NCBI RefSeq assembly: GCF_028858725.1 | Contig: NC_084774.1 | Coordinates: 6,918,001-6,982,000 of the forward strand | Direction: 5' to 3' | Length of the DNA stretch: 64,000 nt | Source of the DNA: Colius striatus | Taxonomy: Eukaryota > Chordata > Aves > Coliiformes > Coliidae | The notes under the pieces: generated by a model | What the model saw: only the letters and a program-made list of their open reading frames with translations | The model's database searches: none | Told to the model about the DNA's origin: nothing | In this document: positions 24,301 through 36,300 of the stretch, piece after piece | Layout: every line of letters starts with the position of its first letter | How positions within the stretch are numbered: the first letter of the stretch is position 1 | Made by a program: the position numbers and the translations under genes

Positions 24301-27300
24301 GGTCTGTGGAAGGGCAGCGGAGCCAAGTGTGGAGGAGGGCTGTGGAGTGGACAGTGTGGCACTGAGCATCTCCCAGGGGCAGGAGCAAACCAAAGAGGCT
24401 GGTTGTGGGGAAGCAGGGACTCAGTGTGTGTGTGTTTGTGCCTTTCCCATTAGGTGGCTCCGGAAGCAGTTCTACTCACTGGATCGCAACCGGGAAGACA
24501 GGTAAGAAGAGAGAAACCCCTGACTTGCACAGCCAGGGTTTGAGCTGGAAAGGTTTACTTCAAACCTGAGCTTTTGCTTTGGATTTTATGTTGGGTTCTT
24601 AAGGTTTGTAATTTTTATTTCCAAGGAACCTTAATTCAAGTCCCAAGACTGCCATGGCTGCTTATCACTGGATTCAAAAAAGGATCCAAAAGGTTGTCTC
24701 ATTCCCCTGACCTATTTCCCAGCTGGTTAGACCCAGTAATACCTTGAGTAGGCTCTTAAGCCCACAGCCAACCTTCAGCTGGCATCACCCGAGGAAGCAG
24801 ACACCAAAGAGCCAACAAGTGGCTGTGGTCACCCCATCAGGGCTGAACTGGGTTGTGTTTGTTACTCTCCATCCTGTTTGGTTGATTCTTCTCTTCTGAG
24901 GTCCATGAGGCCATGGATCATCTCACTGCTTGGTTTCTAGGTTGCCAGGCTACAGCAGGGCCACTGCTTGTGGGCTTCTTGGGTGAAATGCCATGCTTGA
25001 ATCTGTCATGAGAAGATAAGGGAAGGGAATTGGGTCATGACCCATCACGAGGAGATAAGGGAAGGGATGTTTCTGTGTTGAGGAGGCAGGTTCTACCACA
25101 CTCTGCCTTCTGCCATTGCCTGCTTTCCCTGGCTGCATGCCAGCTGCCAGTCCCCTCTTCCTGAGATCCTGTTATTTGCTTCCTTTCATCCCTGGGACAT
25201 GCTTCTGCCCTGTGATGTTCACTGAATCCCAGCATGGTGGGGGATGGGAGGGCCCTGCAGGGCTCATCCAGCCCAACCCCCTGCTAAAGCAGGTTCCTCT
25301 CAATCAGGTCACCCAGGAATATGTCCAAGTGGTTTGGAAATCTCTAGAGAAGGAGCCTCCACACCCTCCCTGGGCAGCCTGGGGCAGGGCCCATGTTGAC
25401 TGGGACCCTGAACCCTTCAGCATTGGTTTTCCATGTTACTGTGCTCCCCTGGGGCACAGGGATTCCTCCAGTCCTGCTCTGGAGAGGGCAGTGCTGGAGA
25501 CATCTCTCACACATCATTCATGCTCCCCAGCTGTGGTGGAGCACCCAGGACCCATCTGCCCCCTTCATGTGCCTGGGCAGGGCTCACTGCACATCTCTGG
25601 GCTCCAGAGCATCCTCTGCTTGGTTCCTGCAAACACCATTGATCTCACGCTGCTACTGATCTCCATGCTGAGTCCTTCTCATCCTTGCAGCAAGCTCCTG
25701 CCAAGAAACTTGCCCTGCAAAGCCATCTCTCTGCCAGGGGATCACTGCTGGGGAGCTGTGGGTGCCTGTGGTCAGAAAGGTTGGTCCTGTGGATGGTCAG
25801 GCAAAAAATCACCACTCTACTTGTCAGGAGAAGCGAGAGAGTCCTCTCATCCTGCTTTGGTCCCCACTGCTGTGCCTGTCCCTCCCTGGCTCAGTGTGCT
25901 GCCCAGTGACAGCCAGGACAGGCAGCCAGCCCTGCTGTTGGGCTGCCAGGGGTTAAATCCAACCATCTCCTACATATTGGGTATTTTTACCTTTGCAGTG
26001 ATTTATATGGTGGTGTGCAAGAGCACTGTTGAGTGCACAGGGGTTTTGTGGAGGAGGGATAAACCCTCACAGAGGCAGAAAGGGAAGGAGAGGTGCCTTT
26101 AATCTGTTGCAGCTGCTCTGTGTATGCAACACACCTTTCAACTCCAAGCTTGGGCTGTAGACACGGTGTGCTGGTTTTCAGTGGTGACTGGGTGCAGTGT
26201 TTCCTAATTCAGCAATGGAGAGCAGCTGCAGGGGTGGCTGAGTGGGAGTTTTGGAGGATGAGTGCAGGAGAAATGGAAAAAAATGGTCCCTTCTCTCCTC
26301 TGGTTATACAGCCAGCCTGATGAAGTGGCATCCCCACAAGACAAAAGAGATTGCATGTGGAGATTTGTCTGCCTGGGGCAGGGTGAGCAGACCTGAGAGC
26401 CAGCCTGTTGCATCTCTCTCGTTGTTTTTCTTAATATCATCTCCCTATTAGCATTTAGAATCAAGGCAGCAAAGTACAATATATTCCTCACCTGTCAACC
26501 CAGAGGAGAGGATTCAGTGCAATCTGCTTAATGAGGAGAGCTGCTGCTCCAGCCCAGGCAGTGACAGGAGCCAAGTAGAAACAGAGAACATGGAAAGCTT
26601 TTGGATCTCCCCATTTTACAAGCATCTGTGTGTGTTCTGCAAAGCAGAGGCAGCAGTTGTGGGGTACCTCTTGGATGAAGTCTTTGCCCTTATGAGGTGT
26701 TTGAGCATTAACTTCATTGTAGCTGGGCTCTTTGCTTCTCAGCCTGGAAATGGGTCTGAAAAAGGAATATTGAATTGTGGGCTATTTTAAAAAACACTTT
26801 CTTTGCAAACCATCCTTGGCCCTTTCCAGAACAGGCAGGTTTTGGGGAGCTGAAGAAACCATTCCCAGGGTTTGTGCAGCCTGTGCTCAGCCTGCAGCCC
26901 AGGCCCCTGCGCTGGAGCCCCGGCTGGGTGCCTGCACATACCTTCCAGCACACAGGCAGATGTTGGCTGTTTTCACTGGCTGCTGGGCCTTTGGGTATTT
27001 GTTTTTCCAAGGGAGGTTAGGTGGAAAGAGGAGGATAACAGGATGCTGGGTTGGTTTTTTTTCCCCCTAACTGCTGCAGAGGAGACAGTTTCACCTCTGG
27101 CTCAGAGAGCTGCCCGTGGCTGGGAGAAGAGTTATGGCACTGGAGACTGTGTCATCCCCTGTGAGAGGGCTGGATCTGTCCTTTGGCCTGTTTGTCATAA
27201 GACCTTAAAAAAACTTCTGTAGAAAAAATTAGTTTATTTATTTGGTTTTTACTTTCTAGTCTCAAAATAGTACCAAGCTGTTTATGCAAGGTCTCCAACA

Positions 27301-30300
27301 CTTCAACAGTGTTAACAAATAGAATCCTTCCATACCCTGTCATCCCGCTGAAGCAGGGAGGGAAATGCTGGTCACAGCTTTCACAGGGTCTGCTCTTGCC
27401 TCCCCTGGTGCTGTCACATCGAGGAGCAGTGCTGTGCTCAGCCAGCTCCCTGTGAAGGAGCCCAGCATGAGCAGAGCCAGGCGCTGGCTCCCGTGGGGCT
27501 GCTGCCCGCTGCCCTACCTGCTCCTCAGCCCCTCCTGCTCTTTTTCCTGCTCTTTTTTTGCAGTCTCAGCCTCTCACCAAGGGGAAGTTACTGCTGGGTG
27601 GCTCTGGGGACTCTGTCCCATCAGGGGTCCCATGAGAGTTGCTGCATGCTGGGGTCCTTGATGATCAGGGCATATCTCAGGAGCCACTACTGTGCTCCTG
27701 GCTCTCCCCACCTCCTGCCAAATCACTGTTTCCCTGTCACCCAGGAGCCCATAGCTGGGATTCCCCACAGTACCCTGCACCTGGCCTTAGATGCTGGGTG
27801 CATTGAAGAAGGGAAAGGGCCAGCTTCTCTCCCCAAAACACTCACCCCAAGTCTCCAGAGTAGCTTCACGGAATCCCAGAATCACAGAATGGTGGGAGTT
27901 GGAAGAGACCTTGAGAGATATCCAGTTCAACCCCCCTGCAGAAGCAGGTTCACCTAGATCAGATCACACAGGAGTGTGTCCAGGAGGGTTTTGAAAACCT
28001 CCTGAGAGTAGAGGGGGAGGAGAACCTCCCTCGACCTGCTGCCCACACTCTCATCCACGCCATTGATGAAGATGTTGAACAAGACTGGCCCCAGAACCCA
28101 TCCCTGTGGAACTCCACTGGCCACAGGCCTCCAACTCAACTCTGTGCCATTGATTTCCACCCTCTGGGCTCTGTCATTCAGCCAGCTCTCCATCCACATC
28201 ACTGTGCACTCATCCAACCCACACTGCCTGAGCTTTCTGATGAGGATGTTCTAGGAGACAGTGAATTCCCCTTGGTGAATCCATGTAGACTCCTCATGAT
28301 AACCATCTTTTCCTTCATATGTTTAGTAACAAGATTGAGGATGAGTTGTTCCATCACCTTTCCAGGGAGTGAGGTGAGGCTGACTGGCCTGTAGATTCTT
28401 GGGTCCTCCTTCTTGCCCGTTTTGAAGACTGGAGTGACACTGGTCTTTCTCCTGAGGGAAGGGGAGCCTGGTACCTTTTGCCAGCTTTTGTAGTCTTTTG
28501 TCCCATCCTGACAGTGAGTGTGAGGTGCATGGCCCTGGGCTGGCCGGGTGCTGGGCTCGGGCACGGCGGGAAGCTGGGCCAGGCCCTGCTCAGGCTGTGT
28601 GCACCCGAGCCCAGAAACAAGGGCTCTCTGTGTCCCGTGCCTGCAGAGGCCCTGCCCTGCAGTGCCTGACACCAGCAGCTTCTCCCTCTCCTTGGGGCTC
28701 CCTCCATCAAATACCACCTCAAATACTGTGTTCAGTGCTGGGCCCCTCACTCACTGCCACAGGGACACCGAGGGGCTGCAGCGTGGCCAGAGCCGGGCAC
28801 AGAGCTGGGGAAGGGGCTGGAGCACAAGGGGCTGGGGAGGGGCTGAGGGAATGGGGATGTTGAGCCTGGAGAAGAGGAGCCTGAGGGGACACAGCAGCAC
28901 TCTCTGCAACTGCCTGAGAGGAGGTGGTGGTTGGTCTCTCCTCCCAAGTAATGAGTGACAGGACAAGAGGAAATGGCTTCAAGTTGCCCCAGGGGATGTT
29001 GAGATTGGAGCTGAGGCAGAACTGTTTCCCTGAGAGGGGTGTCAGCCCCTGTGCCAGGCTGCCCAGGGAGCTGGGGCAGTGCCCAGCCCTGGAGGGATCC
29101 CAAAGCTGAGGAGCTGAGGGCCAGGGGTTAGTGGTGGGCTGGGCAGGGCAAGGGGAGGACTGGGACTTGATAATCTTCAAGGTCTTTTCCAACTGAAATG
29201 ATTCTATGATCTATCCCTTCTTCTCTCTGGAGAAGCCAAAAGCAGCATCTGTGATTGTGAGGTGGACTCAGAGGACTTGCTTTGTAAGGCAGGAGCTGCT
29301 GGAAAATGATTTCACGCAGACCTCTTGGCTTCTTAAGTCCTGCAGATGGGAGACATCCATGTTTATCCTTGCTGCAGGGCTGTTGCCCTGTGGAGGAACA
29401 ACACCAGAGCAGGCAGGGGCAGTCTGGGGCTTCTTGCTGCCTGTCTCTGCTCACCTGGGTGCGGGATCTGCTCAGGGTGGGCATCAGAGCCCTCCCTGGG
29501 ATGGGAACTCTCATTTTTGGTGTGAAGGGGATGGCTGTGTTGGCTGCCTTGTGCCAGCTGTGTGTGTGGCACAACGTGGCAGCCCTGTGTCTGGCCAGAC
29601 ACTGAAAATGGCCTTTTCCCTCTCTTTAAGATGAAATTAGCAGAGTCCAAACCACTTGCAAGCCTGTCCTCCTCCAGCCCCCTCCACAGGCCAGGGAGTG
29701 GGTTTTGGAAGGGATTTGGTCACCCAACATTCACATTGGGGCACAGATACTTGAAGATACACTCAGTTGTGTGGGTAAAGCAGTAGGTGCTGTGTGCCCA
29801 TTGTGGCATCAGCTCGACGTGGCTGAGGGTGCTGGGACTCGCTCTGCAGTGTTAGGAGCTTGCAGGAGCAGTGTTTGCAGTTCCCATGGGGATGCAAGCA
29901 CCTCCCTGCTCCCCACGTGCAGCAGAGATGCATAGTTCATGGGGGTGGAAAACATTCTTCTGCCTTTGGTCCCAGCCTGGGCCCTGCTGGGGCTGTGCCT
30001 TTGTCCTCGTGTGTCGCAGCTGGTGCCGCTTCGGGCACAGCCCCACGGTGAGACCTCCCCCATCCCAGACCTCCTGAATGTCTTTTCCCTCTTTCTCCTG
30101 CTGAACCAGGATCTCTGCCAAGGATCTGAAGAACATGCTGTCCCAGGTCAACTACCGGGTCCCCAACATGAGGTTCCTGCGGGAGAGGCTGACGGTGAGT
30201 GCGTGACCCCTCCGCTCTCTCTGTTGGCTCCAGGGACTCTCAGTAGCCTGGTGCCTGCCTTTGAGCAAGACCTGGTGGTGGTTAAACTCCCACACCACGT

Positions 30301-33300
30301 TTGCATACAGCAGAGGCTCCCAGCCTTTCCCAGGAAGGCTCCCACCCACTGCAGCGACTGAAGAGGTGCCAGCTCTCTCTGGCTGCCTCACCCTGCAGCA
30401 GGAGGGGCTGAGGAGCAGGTAGGGCAGCCGGCAGCCTCTCTGCCTCTCCCTGCCTCCCCCGCTCCCCACATCGCTCCTGGCTCCAATTGTGGGCTTCACC
30501 CTGTAGAGTAAGGTGAAGGAGGCCAGGGGGTCCTGCAGACTGGGTCCTGCAGCCTCTTGCCATGGGTGCAGCTCTGCCAGCGCCCCTGCAGGCCCAGCAG
30601 TGGAGGGTCATCTCATGGTGACCAGCCTTTTCCCAGGCCAAAGCAGAGCACACACATCAGGGCTTGCAGTTTCCATGCACTTCAGATGCTCTCTGCAAAC
30701 AAAAACATTCAGGTATTCCTTTTGTGACTATTGAAGTAAATGGTGATGCTTTATCATCAGCACAGTGGTGCCTTCACGTGGGTGAGCTTGGGGAATGGCA
30801 TCACTCAGTTCAGGGTGTGCCCATGCCCTGGGCACTACGGGGTCCCACTGGCCCCAGCAGATATGTGCAGAGGTAGGAGGCAAAGACTGGCCAGGCTTTG
30901 GCCTTTTGCTCCTCCTTTTCCCCCAGGGTGCTGGTGGGAGGAGGCTCTCCTGGGGCCGTGCAGAGTTGCCTGTGTTAAAGCCGGGGGGTTTCTTTGCCGC
31001 AGGACGTGGAGCAGAGGAACGGGGACATCACGTACGGGCAGTTTGCACAGCTCTACCGCAGCCTCATGTTCAGCGCCCAGAAAATGGTGAGACAGGGGTT
31101 CTCCAGGGCCACAAAGGGGAAGGAGGGACCATGTCTGTTCCTGGGCATTCTCTCTTCATTGCTTTCTTGACCCTGCTGCCCTCAGCTGATAGCTCATCTC
31201 CCACCTCTGGGCCAGGGATGCCAGAAGTGATGGCTTTAGGCTGGTCAGCGTGGGGCTGCTGGGGGAGGCAGTGGGTGAGCAAAGGCTGTAGCAGAGCTGA
31301 GCTGCACAATGCTGGTTTGTTCTCCCTATTACCTCCATCGGTTTGTGCTTTCACATACATTGGTGAGGCTGAGTTCAAACCTAACGCTCGTGCTTCTTCT
31401 TTTGCAGATGGATGTCCCGTTCCTGGAAAGGTGGATAATTCTCTGTGTTTGCTGGGGAAGGGGCCATTGTCTTTTGCTCCGTGCCCTGCCTTGGTGCCAG
31501 CAGCAGCGTGTTGGGGACAGGGCGTGCTTCACACCTCTTCCTTGCCACCACCTTGCTTGCCTTCTTGCACTCTGCATAAGCATCTTTGCTGTAGACACTT
31601 CAGCTCGGGTCAGTAAGGGCTTTCTTCCTCCCAGGCATCCCACTGAGATCCAGCTTGGCTCAGCTGCCTCCAAAAGCAGTCAGTTGGTTAATGCGAGATA
31701 ACCAGACCTTGAGCTGTCTCCCAGAGGTTATCCTCGTGGCTGGTACTGGCTGGCCACAATGCCAGGGACTGTGCAGGAGTGCCTGTGGTGCCATTACCAG
31801 CTGTGCCCTTCCTTGCCCTGTGCACGTCTCACGGCAGTAAAACGAGCCTGAATGTAGACACAGAAGCTAAAGAGTGAAAGACTTGTTAACTTGTCTGGGT
31901 AATTCCCCATTAGTGTCCTCTCTTTTGTCCTATAACCATAGAAGAGAGAGTTGCAGGGACCTCAGCAGGCCACCTAGTTCATCCCTCTGCCCAGAGCAGC
32001 CAGCACTGCCCAGTCCAACTCTGGGGTTTTGGTGTCAGTCCCCAGCATGGCCCTTGCATGTCCATTGTGGCCTGGTACGTTCAGAGACAAGGATTTTGAG
32101 ATAATCAGCTGCAAATGATTCCCTCCTTCGTTCCTTGCCCTGCCTCCTTGAGCCCATGTCCTCTGGATACCTGTCTCTGTTCTGTCTACTGTCACCCCTT
32201 GACTGTCCTTCACCTATTTTGTTCTTTTCACTCTGTACAAGCCAAACTGTATTTTTTTTATATACAAATAAGTCCCTCTGGTGATTTTTGCTGCCCTTCA
32301 CCAGAGTTTCACATTGTTGTACCCTTGGCAGTGTAATCCTGGACCACTCCTAGAGCAGTCCCTGGCTCTGACATGTGGACATACAGTCTCAGCTGGTGTG
32401 TTTGCTGCCGTGCCCTCCTCAGCCCTCTGCACACTCCACTCTGCTATTGCAGCACTGCTTGCTTGGGGCACACCTTGCTTGCACAGGCTGTGGTGATTGT
32501 AAATGTCTTCTCACATGATGCTGGTGATGGTCATGATGTGCTGCATGAGTAACCAAAGCTTCCCTCTCTTTGCTTTACAGGGGTGGAGAAAGGTCTGAGC
32601 ACTTCAGGGTATCACTGCTGGACTTGCAGAAGTTCTTGCTGGAGTACCAGAGGGTGAGCTTGACCTTGGCCCAGGGGAGGGACAAGGGAGTAGACACTGG
32701 TGTTGGTAGGGATTTGGTACTTCAAGGAGAGCCTTGCCTTGGAGCTGGGGTGATTTGGTTATGGGATGCTCTGCCTGGCACAGCCACAGCCTGAGCACAC
32801 CCTTCCTGGAGCAGGAGGTGATGCAGGGGAAATGCTGGTGAGGGTACACCTGGCCTCAGCCTGGCATCCTGGTCAGAACAAGAACCAAGAGCAGAAGATG
32901 TGAGAGGAGGGGAGGTCCCAGGGGCAGGAACTGGTCAATCCCTGTCACCTCAGCTGGCACTGGAGGCTTGCAGCAGCTGAAGCAGCCAGGTCCATGCTGT
33001 CTGCTGGGGAGGCCTCAGCAGCACGTTTGGTTTCTGACCTTTCCATTGAAAGCAACTGGAGGCTGTTGAGTACACGGGCACAGGCAGCACCTCTGAGGGC
33101 TGCACAGACCTCCCACTTCATTGCTGGTCTCCTCTGAGGACAGGCGTGGCTAATGAAAGCACTGCCATGGTTCACCTGAGAGTGTGGGGCCTCCTGCTTT
33201 GCCCCTTCCTCCTGTCTGCCACTGCTGCCTCCCTGCCTGTGGGCTGCAGGAAGAGGAGGGCTACCCAGGGCATTGACACAGCCTTTAGTGGCCCAATGAG

Positions 33301-36300
33301 AGACACCCAGGGAGAGAGGGAAACAAAAGGAAGCTGAGTTGGCTTCTGCTGCCAAGGAGGAGGGAAAGCAGAGATGTGGAAAGGAGCTATGGAAGAGACA
33401 AAGGCATGGCATTGAAAAAATGAAGACCACTTAGAAATAGGGCAGGTTTCTGCAGTTACCTGCTATCCAGCATTTGTGCTGACAGTTGAACTCCTGGCAG
33501 AGATGGTCTTCTGTTAAAAACTGCCTCCTTAATAGTTAAAGCTTCTAGTTGGCTCAGCTGCACGTGGTTTAATACCTTCTGAAATAGTTTCTTTTTCACA
33601 TCTGTCATGGGGTTTGCAGGAGCTCTGGGCTGCAGACATCTTTCAGGTACAAGAATTCATGTTCAACTTTCTGAGAGACCCTTTGAGGGAGATTGATGAG
33701 CCTTATTTCTCCCTGGATGAGGTAAGTCACCTCACATGCTGGAGTGTGTGGAGTGGGCTGGAGCGGGGTGTGCCCATTGCTGCGGGGTCAGCTCTGGCCC
33801 TGTCTGTGCGGGGCTGGTGGTGCTGAAGGATCTCAGCTCCTGGAAGCTGCATTGCTGTAGAGTCATAGAATCATTGTGGTGGGAAAGATCTTGAAGATCA
33901 TCAAGTCCAACCACTAACCTGACACTGCCCAGCCCATCACTAACCGAAGGTCCTCAGCACCTCAGCTCCACAGCTTTGCAATAGCTGCAGGGCTGGGCAC
34001 TGCCCCAGCTCCCTGGGCAGCCTGGCACAGGGGCTGACAACTCTCTCAGGGAAACAGTTCTGCCTCAGCTCAAATCTAAACCTCCCCTGGGGCAACTTGA
34101 GGCTGTTTCCTCTTGTCCTATAACTTGTTACTTGCACTCCCTTGGAGAGAATACTCCTGTCTCCAGGATCAACACCCCCATTCCCTCAGCCCCTCCCCAG
34201 CACCCTTGTACTCCAGCCCCTTCCCCAGCTCTGTGCCCGGCTCTGGCCATGCTGCAGCCCCTCAGTGTCCCTCTGGCAGTGAGTGAGGGGCCCAGCACTG
34301 AGCACAGCCCTGGAGCTGCAGCCCCCCCAGGGCCCAGCACAGGGGGACAATCCCTGCCCTGGGCCTGCTGCCACAATATTCCTGATCCAAGCCAGGAGAT
34401 GAACCTAATGGGTCACTGTGTTGCACAAGAGGTGGTTGGTGAAGGGAATGACTTCTGTGCTCTCGTGCTGAATGTCTGCAGCTGGGAGTGCTCATCAGGC
34501 AGTTCATTTGGAGGAGGAAAGGGGTGCATTTGGCTTAGTGCCTTTTTGGGGCATGTAAGGATCTTTTCCAAGCGTGAAGAGCTGAAAACAAGAGCTTAAA
34601 AACAACTGGAGATGACTGTGTCATTGGTTCTGGACTGAAGGTCCCTTGACCCACATGGCCTTAGTGAGCCATTGCCTGCCACGTGAGCTGCAGAATAACA
34701 TGTAAAGCAATTCCTTTGCCTCCAACTGGGTCAAAGGACTTGCACACGGGTATCTGGCACAGCTCAGAGGAGAGGTGGCAGTGCCTGAGCTGTGGTTACT
34801 CGAGCATACTGGGTCAGGTAGCTTATATACTGTCTTCATAGCCTCTGTTCAGACTGTGTGGAGCTCAGAAAACAGCTGCCTGCTCAGTAGCTGCTGCCAC
34901 AGAGGGTGGGATGTGTGTGAAGCTGAAGCACAGCACCCGGCTGCTCCGCATCATTAACACGCTTCTGTTTCTTCCTGAGCAGTTTCTCACCTTCCTGTTT
35001 TCCAAAGAGAACAGCATCTGGAACTCACAGCTGGACATGGTGTGTCTGGAGAACATGAACAACCCCCTCTCCCATTACTGGATCTCCTCCTCACACAACA
35101 CGTAAGGACTGGCCAGGGCTCTCTCCCCTGTCCTCTCCCAGCATCCTTTCCCCCCTGCCAGGGTGGATTCTCCTGCTCTTGCCTGATCCCAGTGATGGGT
35201 TGAGTAGACTTTTCCAAACCAGGGTCAGTACATCAGAGACCTTCCTCTCAGGGCCCCAGCCCTCCTTCCATCATGTAACCGTCAGTGTTTTGCTGTGGCA
35301 TTGTCAGCAGCACACATCCGTGCAGCCTGTGCTTTCAGGGGTCTCGAGGCCGTCACTGGCAATTTCATACCATTAGCAATGTCACCTTGCACAGCCTGTG
35401 AGGAGAGATGGGATAAAAGCCTGCCAGGCTGAAATCAGCCATTTTCCTGCTGCTGCTCAATGAATCAGGAGCTGCATTCTTTGCAGATGGGCTCTGTCTG
35501 TGTTCCCTGTGCAGTGGTAGCACTTTAACCTAAATTTAAAGGACTGGGAGCCTAAGCCTTGTGAGCCAGCTCCTGTCTGCTTGCAAGAGCTGTTCTGGCC
35601 CTGCTCTCAGGCTGCTTCTGCCTGGTATAGAGGGCTCTCTGGGCCTTATCTCAACAGCCAGCAGCAGGGCTGGACCTCAGAGCAGTGCTGGCAGCCCCTT
35701 AGTAGGGACAGAGTTGAGCCCCTCTCCTGGGGATGACAGGCCTGGGGGAACATGGCTCTGGCCGTTCCCTGCACGGCAGAGACGGCTGCCGTGTCCTGGC
35801 ACACACTGGTGCCCACTGAGCCTTGCTTTGCTGATGTTTTCTCTCCCGTGGAAGGTACCTGACCGGGGATCAGTTCTCAAGCGAGTCCTCGCTGGAGGCC
35901 TACGCGCGCTGCCTGCGCATGGGCTGCCGCTGCATCGAGTGTGAGTCCCGCACGGCGCGGGCTGCCGGGGGCAGGGAGGGCTCTGTGAGCAGAGCAGGGC
36001 TGAGGGTGGTGTGCCAGGGGCAGCGCTGTCACCAGAGAGTTGCAGAGTGGTTGGGATTGGAAGGGCCCTCCAGAGCTCAGCCAGCCCAACCCCCTGCTCA
36101 AGCAGGTTCCCCTCGCTCAGGAGGCACAGGAATGTGTCCAGGTGGGGTTGGAAACCTCTCGAGAAGGAGCCTCCACACCCTCCCTGGGCAGCCTGGGCCA
36201 GGGCTCCCTCACCTCAGCACCAAAGGAGTTTCTCCTTGTGTTCCAGTGGAACTTTTTGTGTTCCAGCTGATGTCCCTCACCCCTTGTCCTGTCACTGGGC

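Noticed and set aside
25116-26102. 328-codon plus-strand open frame in PLCG1 intron 4
   Set aside because: It runs through a CR1 3'-end fragment read in the wrong strand and has no recognisable domain.
28498-28958. Short plus-strand frames near 28.5-28.9 kb as a small gene
   Set aside because: They lie in the GC-rich spacer and the right-hand CR1 copy, and the frames do not match any host family.
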